From: Ovis canadensis
Lineage: Eukaryota > Chordata > Mammalia > Artiodactyla > Bovidae
Length of the DNA: 64,000 nt
Direction of reading: 5' to 3'
NCBI RefSeq assembly: GCF_042477335.2
Contig: NC_091245.1
Span: 84,854,501 to 84,918,500, forward strand
Shown here: positions 1-9,969 of the stretch, one piece after another
Layout of the letters: each line of letters opens with the position of its first letter
How positions within the stretch are numbered: position 1 is the first letter of the stretch
Notes under the pieces: generated by a model
Databases searched by the model: none
What the model saw: only the letters and a program-made list of their open reading frames with translations
What the model was told of the DNA's origin: nothing
Position numbers and translations under genes: made by a program

Positions 1-640
1 GTAGGAGACATGCTATGAAACTCAGCAATGCACTCCTCTCTTTTCACCAGATAATATGCTCTAGGGGATGCCCCCAATATGGGCTGCATGGGTCCTTCTT
101 CTGTGGCAGGTTGACTACTACGGCTGGTATGGTACATGTGACTGGTCCCTAGTCAGGTAGGTTGCCAAGAACTGCCTTGTGCAGAGGCTGCTGGCCACAG
201 GTAGGCAAGGTCAGGCCACACGGAGGCTGGCTGCAGGGCCACAGGGTTATGTGGGACTAGTGCTACCCTACTGGTGTACCAAGCTGTGTTCTGAGTGGGT
301 GGTTGTAGGGTCTGAGGTCACAAACCTAGTGCTAACCTGCTGGTAGGCAAGGCCAGTTCCTGACATGGCTGGCTGCATTTTATGCTGCTCTAAAGCTTAT
401 GTCGGCCAGCAGACGTGTGGGGTTAAATCCTGGCATGGCTGGTTCAGGGGCCCACGGTGTTCTGTTTCATGATTCTTTATGGATACATTTAGTTGTAGAA
501 GTCTTTCTGGAGTCTTCTGCTCTTTCTCATCAGTAGTCGTTCTATAATGGTTATAATTTTGATGTTCCATGGGAGGAGGTGAGCTCAGGGCTTTCAAACT
601 GTGCCGTCTTGGCCATTGTCCCTCTAAGATTAGTCAACTC
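1..640 (-). mobile_element. Decayed L1 5'UTR-like sequence
   Basis: Read on the minus strand, the segment near 560-640 has the look of an old mammalian L1 5' end: a CCAAGA-type start, then a GAGCTCACCTCCTCCCA motif followed by an A-rich stretch. The rest (about 1-450) is a GC-richer run of loosely repeated CCAGCA/GCAGCC-containing units, as seen in old L1 5'UTRs. A 66-codon open frame (minus, 397-597) lies inside it and has no domain, so I treat it as chance. The element runs off the left edge of the window. The family assignment is from memory of the consensus style and is tentative. Confidence 0.45.
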
Positions 641-800
641 TTCTAAATGCACTCAGTCTCCAAAGTAAAACAATTGGCCACTGTCAGATTTTCAATTAAA
701 ATATATATATATAGGCTATAAAATGTATGAGACCTTAAGATAGTGACATTATACCTCTTTTTATCCCAAGCAGGTCTTATCAGAGTATCTCATACACTAA
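641..800. other. Unassigned spacer with short (TA)n
   Basis: AT-rich sequence with a short TA run near 701-714. I see no gene or recognised repeat. Confidence 0.5.
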
Positions 801-1015
801 GCGAAAGCAAAAGTGAAGTCGCTCAGTCGTGTCTGACTCTTTGCGACCCCATGGACTATAGCCCACCAGGCTCCTCCGTCCATGGGATGCTCCAGGCACG
901 AATACTGGAGTGAGTTGCCATTTCCTTCTCCGGGGATCTTCCCGACCCAGGGATTGAACCCAGGTCTTCCGCATTGCAAGCAGACGCTTTAACCTCTGAG
1001 CCACCAGGGAAGCCT
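801..1015 (-). mobile_element. Bov-tA SINE
   Basis: A tRNA-derived ruminant SINE on the minus strand. Its 5' end (CTTCCCTGGTGGCTCAGAGG on the minus strand) is at about 1015. The Pol III B box (GGTTCAATCCCTGG on the minus strand) is recognisable, and the BovB-like 3' tail (GACACGACTGAGCGACTTC) ends near 801. It is full length, and CpG sites in the tail are retained. No clear TSD was found. Such SINEs are non-autonomous and are thought to be mobilised by BovB proteins. Open frames across it are incidental. Confidence 0.93.
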
Positions 1016-1845
1016 GCTTACCAAATATATTAACTGATTTAATCATTTTCCTATCTGTGAATTATCAGCAGGAATAAAATCTCTGTTCTTCACTTTCTTT
1101 GTCCTATGGTCTAACAATTTAGTAAGTGATCAAAGAGTGTGCTAGGTGATACTATAGTTTAAGTCAGTGTATTTCTACCAAATGCACAAACTCAAATGCA
1201 GTCAAATTCAAGTACGTCACTCATAAAAGGGATGAGAGAGTAATAGAGACAGAGATAGAGAATTAAATCGTATGAACAGTTCATTTGTCATTCCACTCAC
1301 TTAGCATATGCCCCAGAGTGAGCATGAGATGGAAAATGGGATTCTGTCTTTTCCTCTGCTGAGTTCACTTCCCACGCGTCTCTTTCAGTGATCGTCTTGC
1401 TGAAGTTCTGAGTATTCTAGTTTTTAAAGATGTGTATTGCATATAATACGCTTCCTAAATTCAATGCAATTACTTCATCTGGTGCTCAACCAAAAAAGAA
1501 AAATCAGTATCTGTTCCCAAGCTAGAAAGAAAAATTGGCTGTACTGGACTTACTGAGACACAGTATATTCGTTTCAAACTTGGCATTTTCCTAAGATATT
1601 TTCAAAGGCAAGTTTGCCTGTACTCAACTTTTGCTTTACCTGCTGACTCTAGACATTATGCCCACTTAAGATGCCACTCTATAGCACGGCAATCCATTGT
1701 TCCCTGAAAAGACTTTGACTTTGAAATTTAATGTATTTTATGCAAGGTATTCTTTATTCACAATTGATGATTTTTTTAAATATCTAAATTGCTTGCCATG
1801 ATTTATAAGCACTTTTATAAGCACTATTATAGATAACAAATATAG
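1016..1845. other. Unassigned intergenic stretch
   Basis: About 830 bp of AT-rich sequence without a long open frame, recognisable repeat or RNA gene. Confidence 0.5.
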
Positions 1846-1851
1846 CTCAGT

Positions 1852-4156
1852 TCAGTTCACTCCCTCAGTCGTGTCCGACTCTACGACACCATGAATCGCA
1901 GCATGCCAGGCATCCCTGTCCATCACCAACTCCTGGACTTCACTCAGACTCGCGTTCATCCAGTCAGTGATGCCATCCAGCCATCTCATCCTATGTCCTC
2001 CCCTTCTCCTCCTGCCCCTAATCACTCCCAGCTGCAAAGTCTTTTCCAATGAGTCAACTCTTTGCATGAGGTGGCCAAAGTACTGGAGCTTCAGCTTTAG
2101 CATCATCCCTTCCAAAGAAATCCCAGGGTTGATCTCCTTCAGAATGGACTGGTTGGATCTCCTTGCAGTCCAAGGGACTCTCAAGAGTCTTCTCCAACAC
2201 CACAGTTCAAAAGCATCAATTCTTCGGTGCTCAGCCTTCTTCACAGTCCAACTCTCACATCCATACATGACTACTGGAAAAACCATAGCCTTGACTAGAC
2301 GGACCTTAGTTGGCAAAGTAATGTCTCTGCTTTTGAATATGTTATCTAGGTTGCTCATAACTTTTCTTCCAAGGAGTAAGCGTCTTTTAATTTCATGGCT
2401 GCAATCACCATCTGCAGTGATTTTGGAGCCCAAAAAAAGAAAGTCTGACACTGTTTCCACTGTTTCCCCATCTATGTCCAATGAAGTTATGGGACCGGAT
2501 GCCATGATCTTTGTTTTCTGAATGTTGAGCTTTAAGCCAACTTTTTCACTCACCTCTTCTACTCTCATCAAGAGGCTATTTAGTTCCTCTTCACTTTCTG
2601 CCATAAGGGTGGTGTCATCTGCATATCTGAGGTTATTGATATTTCTCCTGGAAATCTTGATTCCAGCTTGTGTTTCTTCCAGTCTAGTGTTTCTCATGAT
2701 GTACTCTGCATATAAGTTAAATAAGCAGGGTGACAATATACAGCCTTGATGGACTCCTTTTCCTATTTGGAACCAGTCTGTTGTTCCATGTCCAGTTCTA
2801 ACTGTTGCTTCCTGACCTGCATACAGATTTCTCAAGAGGCAGTCAGGTGGTGTGGCATTCCCATTTCTTTCAGAATTTGCCACAGTGGGCTTCCCTGGTG
2901 GCTCAGAGGTTAAAGCGTCTGCCTAGAATGCGGGAGACCCGGGTTCGATCCCTGGGTTGGGAAGATCCCCTGGAGAAGGAAATGGCAACCCACGCCAGTA
3001 CTCTTGTCTGGAGAATCCCATGGATGGTGGAGACTGGTAGGCTACAGTCCATGGGGTCACAAAGAGTCGGACAAGACTGAGTGACTTTACTTACTTACTT
3101 ATTGTGATCCACACAATCAAAGGCTTTGGCGTAGTCAATAAAGCAGATGTAGATGTTTTTCTGGAACTCTCTTGCTTTTTCCGTGATCCAGCGGATGCTG
3201 GCAATTTGATCTCTGGTTCCTCTGCCTTTTCTAAAACCAGCTTGAACATCAGGAAGTTCACGGTTCACATATTGCTGAAGCCTGGCTTGGAGAATTTTGA
3301 GCATTATTTTGCTAGCATGTGAGATGAGTGCAATTGTGTGGTAGTTTGAGCATTCTTTGGCATTGCCTTTCTTTGGGATTGAAATGAAAACTGACCTTTT
3401 CTTGTCCTGTGGCCACTGCTGAGTTTTCCAAATTTGGTGGCATATTGAGTGCAGCACTTTCATAGCATCATCTTTCAAGAGTTGAAACAGCTCAACTGGA
3501 ATTCCATCACCTCCACTAGCTTTGTTCATACTGATGCTTCCTAAGGCCCACTTGACTTCACATTCCAGGATGTCTGGCTCTAGATGAGTGATCACACCAT
3601 CATGATTATCCGGGTCATGAAGATCTTTTTTGTACAGTTCTTCCGTGTATTCTTGCCACCTCTTCTTAATATCTTCTGCTTCTGTTAGGTCCATAACATT
3701 TCTGTCCTTTATCAAGCCCATCTTTGCATGAAATGTTCCCTTGGTATCTCTAATTTTCTTGAAGAGATCTCTAGTATTTCCCATTCTGTTCTTTTCCTCT
3801 ATTTCTTTGCATTGATCACTGAAGAAGGCTTTCTTATCTCTTCTTGTTATTCTTTGGAACTCTGCATTCAGATGCTTATATCTTTCCTTTTCTCCTTGGC
3901 TTTTTGCTTCTCTTCTTTTCACAGCTATTTGTAAGGCCTCCTCAGACAGCCATTTTGCTTTTTTTGCATTTCTTTTCCATGGGGATGGTCTTGATCCCTG
4001 TCTCCTGTACAATGTCAAGAACCTCATTCCATAGCTCATCAGGCACTCTATCTATCAGATCTAGGCCCTTAAATCTATTTCTCACTTCCACTATATAATC
4101 ATAAGGGATTTGATTTAGGTCATACTTGAATGGTCTAGTAGTTTTCCCTACTTTCT
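1852..4156 (-). pseudogene. BovB reverse transcriptase relic
   Basis: Reverse-transcriptase half of the BovB polyprotein, broken into pieces on the minus strand. The linker and N-terminal RT part is open at 3095-4039 (314 codons) and ends at the motif A region (FIDYAKAFDCVDH). There the Bov-tA supplies an in-frame TAA just after HNK. Past the SINE a 1-nt deletion near 2842 shifts the frame. The remainder is open at 1852-2883 (343 codons), with [10 protein letters not shown], the catalytic YADD at residues 87-90 of that frame, and a long C-terminal region with the [11 protein letters not shown] motif. A 7-T run at 3959-3965 is one base longer than in the other copies and shifts the linker frame. 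It cannot encode a working enzyme. Confidence 0.9.
2888..3100 (+). mobile_element. Bov-tA SINE nested in BovB
   Basis: A full-length Bov-tA in the plus orientation: GGCTTCCCTGGTGGCTCAG start, intact B box (GGTTCGATCCCTGG), and tail GACTGAGTGACTTTAC followed by short TTAC repeats. It splits the BovB reverse-transcriptase frame right after the motif A region. Because it sits inside the BovB, it must be younger than that insertion. The pre-insertion site can be read from other copies as CCACAGTTTATTGTG-like, but a clean TSD is not visible. Confidence 0.93.
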
Positions 4157-4969
4157 TCAATTTAAGTCTGACTTTGGCAATAAGGAGTTCATGATCTGAG
4201 CCACAGTCAGCTCCTGGTCTGTTTTTGTTGACTGTATAGAGCTTCTCCATCTTTGGCTGCAAAGAATATAATCAATCTGATTTTGGTGTTGACCATCTGG
4301 TGATGTCCATGCATAGAGTCTTCTCTTGTGTTGTTGGAAGAGGGTGTTTGCTATGACCAGTTCCTTTTTTTGGCAAAACTCTCTTAGTCTTTGCCCTGCT
4401 TCATTCCGTATTCCAAGGCCAAATTTCCCTGTTACTCCAAGAGTTTCTTGACTTCCTACTTTTGCATTCCAGTACCCTATAATGAAAAGGACATCTTTTT
4501 GGGGTGTTAGTTCTAAAAGGTCTTGGAGGTCTTCATAGAACTGTTCAACTTCAGCTTCTTCAGCATTACTGGTTGGGGCATAGACTTGGATTACTGTGAT
4601 ATTGAATGGTTTGCCTTGGAAACGAACAGAGATCATTCTGTTGTTTTTGAGAGTGCATCCAAGTACTGCATTTCGGACTCTTTTGTTGACCATGATGGCT
4701 ACTCCATTTCTTCTGAGGGATTCCTGCTTGCAGTAGTAGATATAATGGTCATCTGAGTTAAATTCACCCATTCCAGTCCATTTTAGTTCCCTGATTCTTA
4801 GAATGTCAATGTTCACCCTTGCCATCTCTTGTTTGACCACTACCAATTTGCCTTGACTCATGGACCTGACATTCCAGGTTCCTATGCAGTATTGCTCTTT
4901 ACAGCATCGGACCTTGCTTCTATCACCAGTCACCCCCACAACTGGGTATTGTTTTTGCTTTGGCTCCAT
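4157..4969 (-). pseudogene. BovB apurinic-type endonuclease relic (D166Y)
   Basis: N-terminal endonuclease domain of BovB, which nicks target DNA for target-primed reverse transcription. The frame starts with MEPKQKQ, as in the copy at 52471. Metal- and DNA-binding positions of the APE fold can be read: TWNVRSM (N33), RELKW (E61), and QIDYIL (D233). The motif that should read GDWNA is GYWNA: the codon at 4472-4474 is TAC on the minus strand, where other copies have GAC/GAT, so residue 166 is Tyr. A 1-nt deletion near 4221 throws the frame out just after residue 250, so the downstream SDHELL motif is read only in another frame (3942-4262). Family knowledge: this Asp is essential in APE-like nucleases. 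Confidence 0.9.
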
Positions 4970-5102
4970 CCCTTCATTCTTTCTGGAGTTATTTCTCCAC
5001 TGACCTCCAATAGCATATGGGCACCTACTGACCTGGGGAGTTCCTCTGTCAGTATCCTATCATTTTGCTTTTTCATACTGTTCATGAGGTTCTCAAGCAG
5101 GG

Positions 5103-7283
5103 GGGAAATCACAAAAGGGAAAAACTTTAGTACAGAGGTCACACCCATGTGCCCAGTGGGATCTTAAAGGTAAGGGAACAAGTGAAGAATCCTAGACTTC
5201 ACAGGGTATGAGGTCTGGAGAGGCCTGGAGAGGCAGAACAGGAGGGGCTCCAACCCACTGTTTCAACACTGGAATGGAGGGTCAGTGTTGCCATTTTTTT
5301 TTTTCAAGAGAAACTGAAAGTATGGATTTATATAGGAAAGGCATCCAAGGGCTTTTAACAGTAATAGCAAATCCTGTGGGTTAAGACCACAAGGCCACAA
5401 CAAACAAGATCCACTGGTCTAACTTAACACAATGACCATCTATTTGCAATCCTTTCACTACCACACCTTTATCACAAATAAGTGGCTTTTTATGTAAAAA
5501 TAACTATTTGAACACATGCAGTGCTTAATTAACATTCTGCGATTAAATAATGTATGGTTTTCCTTCTACTGGGCAATTATGACATTTTGCTGAATCAGGA
5601 AAAATGCAATTTTCAATTTTCTTGAGAAAAAGTATTTAATACCTCTCAGCATATAAGAACATTTCAGCATGATGCCAAGTTTGTGCCTAGAGTTCTTTCT
5701 TTCTTTTGATTAATGAGAAGTGTTTCCAGTTACCTATTTACCTATGAGTTAAGGAATAAATTAAATAGTTCCCTACACCTGTAAGACAAGTTAGATTTAT
5801 TCTTTCTGGGATCATCATACCAGATTATCATCATACACACCTGCAAACGAAACGATGGTTTTTCTATCACAAAGAAAATCTGGTAGCCTCAAAATTAGAC
5901 CTTCCATATTAATCAGGAAATTATTACCATAGGATGCATTTCTAAGAGGGGAATACAGGACTCTAACAATATAGTCGTTGGCAGAAAATTGTCTGACTCT
6001 GGTACACACAACATCTAAAGCCACAGCTTGGAGGTTGAACCCTTGCATTATTATTCCATACCAACCAAACCTATTTGCTCATTTATGTAATTGTTCTTAG
6101 AGCACAGAAACCATCAGAGGGGAATAAGTTCAGGAAGGAAAATTATACTTCTTATGGTTATAAGGGATGTGGTGCTCAATAGAGTGGAATTACTTCTCCA
6201 GTAAAATAAATCAGAGGGCTTCCCAAACTTGTCAAACCTCTAATCATGAATGATGTTTACATTTCCTGTTGGTTTCTAGTTTTATATCCAACATACAGCA
6301 AGCAAAAAATATCCAAATCCGTTCCAGAAATGAAAGGCAAAATCTGTCTTACAATTTGGTGGGCCCAAGTAGTTTGGTACCAGAGATTATAAATCTGCCT
6401 TTTCTTATACCAGTCTTTCTGATGAGCATGTTTTAAAACTGCATGCCAAATAGTTCAATTGAAACTATTGCTTGTGTAACTATTCTAGTAATGTAAAGGT
6501 CTATTACAGTATAACTATGAAAACAAATGAGAGTTTACATACAGGAAATTTCTCCTATAGATCTAGAATGAACTCTCATAAATGGAGATGCAGAATGCAG
6601 CATTAATCAAGTTGGGGAAGTATAATGGGTGGAAGCAAATATCCATCTATCACTTCTCTGTCAAATTGCAGAAACTGCCGATTTTTTCTTATAGGAAATA
6701 TAGGAGTATTGATTGATATTGACTTATCTTGGTATTCAAAATGGTTGTTATTCTGTGTTTATGTCAATGTCAAGAAAAGAGTGTACACTTTCATGACCAG
6801 CAACAGGGAACATTCCCCTTCCCCAACGGGTAGGAGCAGCCATCTCTAATAAAGGAATGCTTAATTACATCCCTATGTCACACCTATTTTTAATTTTTTT
6901 TCAAATGATTATTTATAGCTCACACACAAGAGCTTTTTGAACAAATGCCTGTATTTTAATTTCACAAGTTCAGAGTTCTATGCTGCATTTTTTTTTTAAT
7001 CCTCAGAGATACCCAATGCTGGTGGGTTTCAAAGATACAAACTAATCTGCACAGTTGGGGGGCTATATGCCATCCAAAGATCATGAAATTAATGAGGTCA
7101 ACTTTAAAGGAGCCAAATTTTCTTGAACTGGTTTGATTTGAGCAAAGGGACTCGTTTTCATGTAGTCTTAAAACATTTTTATTAGAGCTATTTAATTTTA
7201 TGACATTGGTCCAAAGAGTTTGCTAAAAGTCAGGGGAAATCTCCCATATTTCTTTTCTCCCTTTCCCTCTCTTGGCTATCCGG
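5103..7283. other. Unassigned intergenic stretch
   Basis: About 2.2 kb of AT-rich sequence. The longest frames (minus 5815-6048, plus 6625-6849) are under 80 codons, with no domain or flanking splice-site pattern I can defend. No repeat family was recognised. Confidence 0.5.
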
Positions 7284-7294
7284 CTATCTGTCTA

Positions 7295-7357
<63 letters not shown>
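7284..7357. repeat. (GTCT)n(CT)n microsatellite
   Basis: A compound tract: CTAT/GTCT tetranucleotides run into an almost perfect CT dinucleotide run of about 18 units ending near 7357. With the pyrimidine-rich flank from about 7255 it forms a roughly 100-nt polypyrimidine strand interrupted only by the GTCT units. Confidence 0.97.
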
Positions 7358-7360
<3 letters not shown>

Positions 7361-7637
7361 CCTCCTATTCTCCCTATATTGAAATTTAGATTCTGATTTA
7401 TTTATTTACCTACAGTCCCTTTTCACCAAGAGTACTCAGATTTAAGGGGCATTTAAAGATTTAAGCTAACTTTTGAATCTTAAAATCATGAACACCACTG
7501 TAAACTTTGAGTACATCTCTATACATTCATCTGTTCCCAAAATTTATTTTAGAAGTTCTTACTAAGTGTGTATAAAAATTTCACCTCTTTCAATGTTAAA
7601 CAAAATAACTATTATTTCTAACAGGTATCCTAAGACA

Positions 7638-8148
7638 TGGGCCTCCCTAGTGGCTCAGCAGGAAAGAATCCGCCTGCAATGCAGGAGACATGGGTTGGAT
7701 CCTTGGGTCAGGAAGATCCCCCTGGAGAAGGGCATGGCAACTACTCCATTATTCCTTGCTGGAGAATCCCATGGAGAGAGAAGCCTGGCAGCCTATGGTC
7801 CATGCTGCTGCTACTGCTGCTAAGTCGCTTCAGTTGTGTCCGACTCTGTGCGACCCCACAGATGGCAGCCCACCAGGCTCCACCATCCTGGGATTCTTCA
7901 GGCAAGAACACTGGAGAGGGTTGCCATTTCCTTCTCCAATGCATGAAAGTGAAAAGTGAAAGTGAAGTCGCTCAGTAAGTGTCCGACTCTTGGTGACCCC
8001 ATGGATTACAGCCCACCAGGCTCCTCCATCCGTGAGATTTTCCAGGCAAGAGTACTGGAGTGGGTTGCCATTGCTTTCTCCTATGGTCCATAGGGTTGCA
8101 AAGAGTCAAACACGACTGAAGCGACTGAGCATAGCACAGCACACAACA
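7638..8148 (+). mobile_element. Bov-tA SINE interrupted by Bov-A2
   Basis: Plus-strand Bov-tA in two parts, 7638-7803 and 8092-8148. The outer TSD is visible: TATCCTAAGACA at 7626-7637 and TATCATAAGACA at 8149-8160 (one mismatch). The first part has the tRNA-like region with a worn B box, the second the GACTGAAGCGACTGAGC tail. The inserted Bov-A2 lies at 7804-8080. The short open frames across this region are composites of the two SINEs. Confidence 0.93.
7804..8080 (-). mobile_element. Bov-A2 SINE nested in Bov-tA
   Basis: Two head-to-tail Bov-A monomers derived from the BovB 3' region, on the minus strand. They are joined by the AAAGTGAAAAGTGAAAGTG linker and begin (on plus) with the GCTGCTGCTACTGCTGCTAAG end. 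The element is flanked by an 11-bp perfect TSD, CTATGGTCCAT, at 7793-7803 and 8081-8091. That motif belongs to the interrupted Bov-tA, proving the order of insertion. Confidence 0.95.
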
Positions 8149-8369
8149 TATCATAAGACAGGGGTTTTAAATTAATTTCCATAAATTGAAAGAGAAAAAT
8201 GCTTTCGTTCTCTTATTATTAATGCTGAGCTAGTCTCTCATGAGCTCTAATGAAATGACTAATAAGAAAGTCATTTGGAATAATGATAATAAAAATACAC
8301 CATCATAATCATGGCCTTTCAGTTGCCCAAACTCCTTGACTGCTATTATTCTACTGCCAAAATCAATCA

Positions 8370-8830
8370 AAAGAGTTTAAGCACCTACTATGATTGTGGG
8401 CACTGGGAAATAACATAGGCAATATTATTCTTACCCTGAAATAATTTAAAAACTCATTGGCAAAATACAATACATAGAAATGCATACACACACACAGACA
8501 CACTCAAGTTTGTGAAAAGTCACATATGTGTGCTTAAAAATCATAATTAATATATTGTGTGGGACCGACACTGAGTGTCATATTTTTAGCTGAGTAATTG
8601 GAGAAGAACTCACAGGAGGTAGTGTATGACTGGCTTTGATGTTTGGGTAGAATTTCATTAAGTGTGGATTAGCATGTGCATATGTACTCCGGATTTGGTG
8701 GGAGAGAGGGGGCAGTTTCTTCCAGAAAGAGGAACCAAAGGTACTGGACTGTACTATCCATTTTAAGAGGACAGTGAGGATGTAGCCTGGATGATCCAGG
8801 GTGCACTGAAATGTGAATTTTTAGTTATTA
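8370..8830 (-). mobile_element. Old L2 LINE relic (probable)
   Basis: Diverged sequence that follows the order of antisense L2 3' ends: a TTTAAGCACCTACTATGATTG start, a middle rich in ACTCATTGG-like words, then GGAGGTAG and GCAGTTTCTTCCAGAAAGAGG-like blocks. The match is by pattern only and an alignment would decide. A short (CA)n lies near 8488-8506. Confidence 0.4.
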
Positions 8831-9052
8831 ATTAATTTAAAATGTTAAAAGACTTTTGAATGAGAAAATATTAGGTACAAAGTACAATTCTTTGATATTT
8901 AATTCCCACAGTATTATAAAGAATATATTAAAGGAATAGGGGTCAAATTTTGACTTGAAATATATTAAATACAAGATGATTAGGACCTGGATCAGAATGG
9001 TAGCAATATAAATAGGAAGAAAAAGTCCAAGAGAGGCATTTTATTTCAAAGA

Positions 9053-9149
9053 CACTCATGTCCCTTGAGTCAGTGATGCTATCTAACCATCTTATCCTCT
9101 GCCGCTCCTATCTACTTTTGTCTTCAATCTTTCCCATCATCAGGGCCTT
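9053..9149 (-). mobile_element. Isolated internal BovB fragment
   Basis: About 97 bp matching the BovB segment just inside its 3' end. It is closely similar to 10044-10140 in the neighbouring BovB, including the same diverged CTTGAGTCAGTGATGCTATC variant. Both the usual BovB 3' terminus and the rest of the element are missing, which is odd because BovB insertions normally keep their 3' end. Confidence 0.8.
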
Positions 9150-9203
9150 ATAATAGCTGGATAGGAGGTTGAAGGAATAAATAAAAACCTCATGACCGTA
9201 AGG

Positions 9204-9409
9204 GGTTTCTTCCCTGGTGGCTCAGATGGTAAAACGTCTGTCTACAGTGTGAGAGACCTGGGTTCGATCCCTGGGTTGGGAAGATTCCCTGGAGAAGGAA
9301 ATGGCAACCCACTCCAGTACTCTTGCCTTGAAAATCCCATAGATGGAGGAGCTTGGGGCAGGCTGCTATCCATGGGGCCACAAAGCGACTTCACTTTCAC
9401 TTTCACTTT
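9204..9409 (+). mobile_element. Bov-tA SINE with TSD
   Basis: Full-length plus-strand Bov-tA (TTCCCTGGTGGCTCAG start, B box GGTTCGATCCCTGG) ending in CTTTCACTTT repeats. It is flanked by a 13-bp TSD: CATGACCGTAAGG at 9191-9203 and CATGACTGTAAGG at 9410-9422, one mismatch of the C/T type expected from CpG decay. Confidence 0.95.
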
Positions 9410-9569
9410 CATGACTGTAAGGCTTTAACACCAGAGAGAATACTCTACCACTTCTTAATTTACTTTAAAAAGTGTACTTTTTAACAAATATTTTTAACAA
9501 TATACTATTTGTCACACACTGTGCAAGTCCATGGGTGTTCAATGAGGTTTGCAAGCTTCAGAGGAAGAT

Positions 9570-9612
9570 AGATAAATAGATAGATATGAAATAACCAATA
9601 TCTATCTATTAA
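9570..9612. repeat. Short (GATA)n and its inverted copy
   Basis: GATAGATAAATAGATAGATA followed shortly by TATCTATCTATT, forming a small imperfect palindrome of tetranucleotide repeats. Confidence 0.7.
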
Positions 9613-9664
9613 TTATAATTATTTCTAGAAAAATATTCTAAATGTATGGACATATATGCATATT

Positions 9665-9867
9665 GTTGTTTTTCAGTCAGTAAGTCTTGTCCAACTCTTG
9701 AGACTCCAAGAACTATAGCCCTCCATGCTCCTGTGTCCTTGGGATTCTCTAGGCAAGAATACTGGAGTGGGTTGCCATTTCCTTCTTCAGGAGATCGTCC
9801 CAGACCAGAGATAGAATCTCCTGCACTGGCAGTGGAATCTTTATCACTGAGCCATCGGGGAAGCTCC
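9665..9867 (-). mobile_element. Bov-tA SINE
   Basis: Minus-strand SINE with a TTGTTTTTCAGTC-type 3' tail (on plus), typical of older Bov-tA copies, and its 5' end near 9865. Candidate TSD ACATATATGCATATT (9650-9664) and ACATATGCATATT (9868-9880), differing by one TA unit. The B box is degraded. Confidence 0.9.
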
Positions 9868-9969
9868 ACATATGCATATTACATGTGTATATTATACTAT
9901 ACATAAAATACACATACATGTAATGTATATATGTATTTTTTGTTTTTGTTGTTTTTCAGTCACTAGTTG

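Larger units (their letters stand above)
1846..5102 (-). mobile_element. BovB LINE (RTE clade), near full length, SINE-interrupted
   Basis: A long BovB retrotransposon on the minus strand. Its 3' end carries the GAACTGAACTGA-type terminal repeat at about 1846, and homology to the other BovB copies continues through reverse transcriptase and endonuclease into part of the 5'UTR, stopping near 5102. The copy with the longest 5'UTR in this window (see 32860-36106) continues upstream where this one stops, so it is 5' truncated. A Bov-tA is inserted at 2888-3100. The element is otherwise well preserved, with frameshifts near 2842, 3962 and 4221, so it is a comparatively recent but dead copy. I could not find a convincing TSD. 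Confidence 0.95.

Noticed and set aside
1..640. Start of a host exon (66-codon minus frame)
   Set aside because: The region matches old L1 5'UTR style better, and the frame lacks splice signals or a domain.
801..1015. tRNA gene (and similar signals at about 18 other sites)
   Set aside because: The B-box match belongs to Bov-tA SINEs; none of these can fold into an intact tRNA cloverleaf followed by a T-run terminator at tRNA length.
1967..2521. 184-codon plus-strand open frame
   Set aside because: It is the antisense of the BovB reverse-transcriptase frame at 1852-2883; similar shadows appear antisense to every BovB copy.
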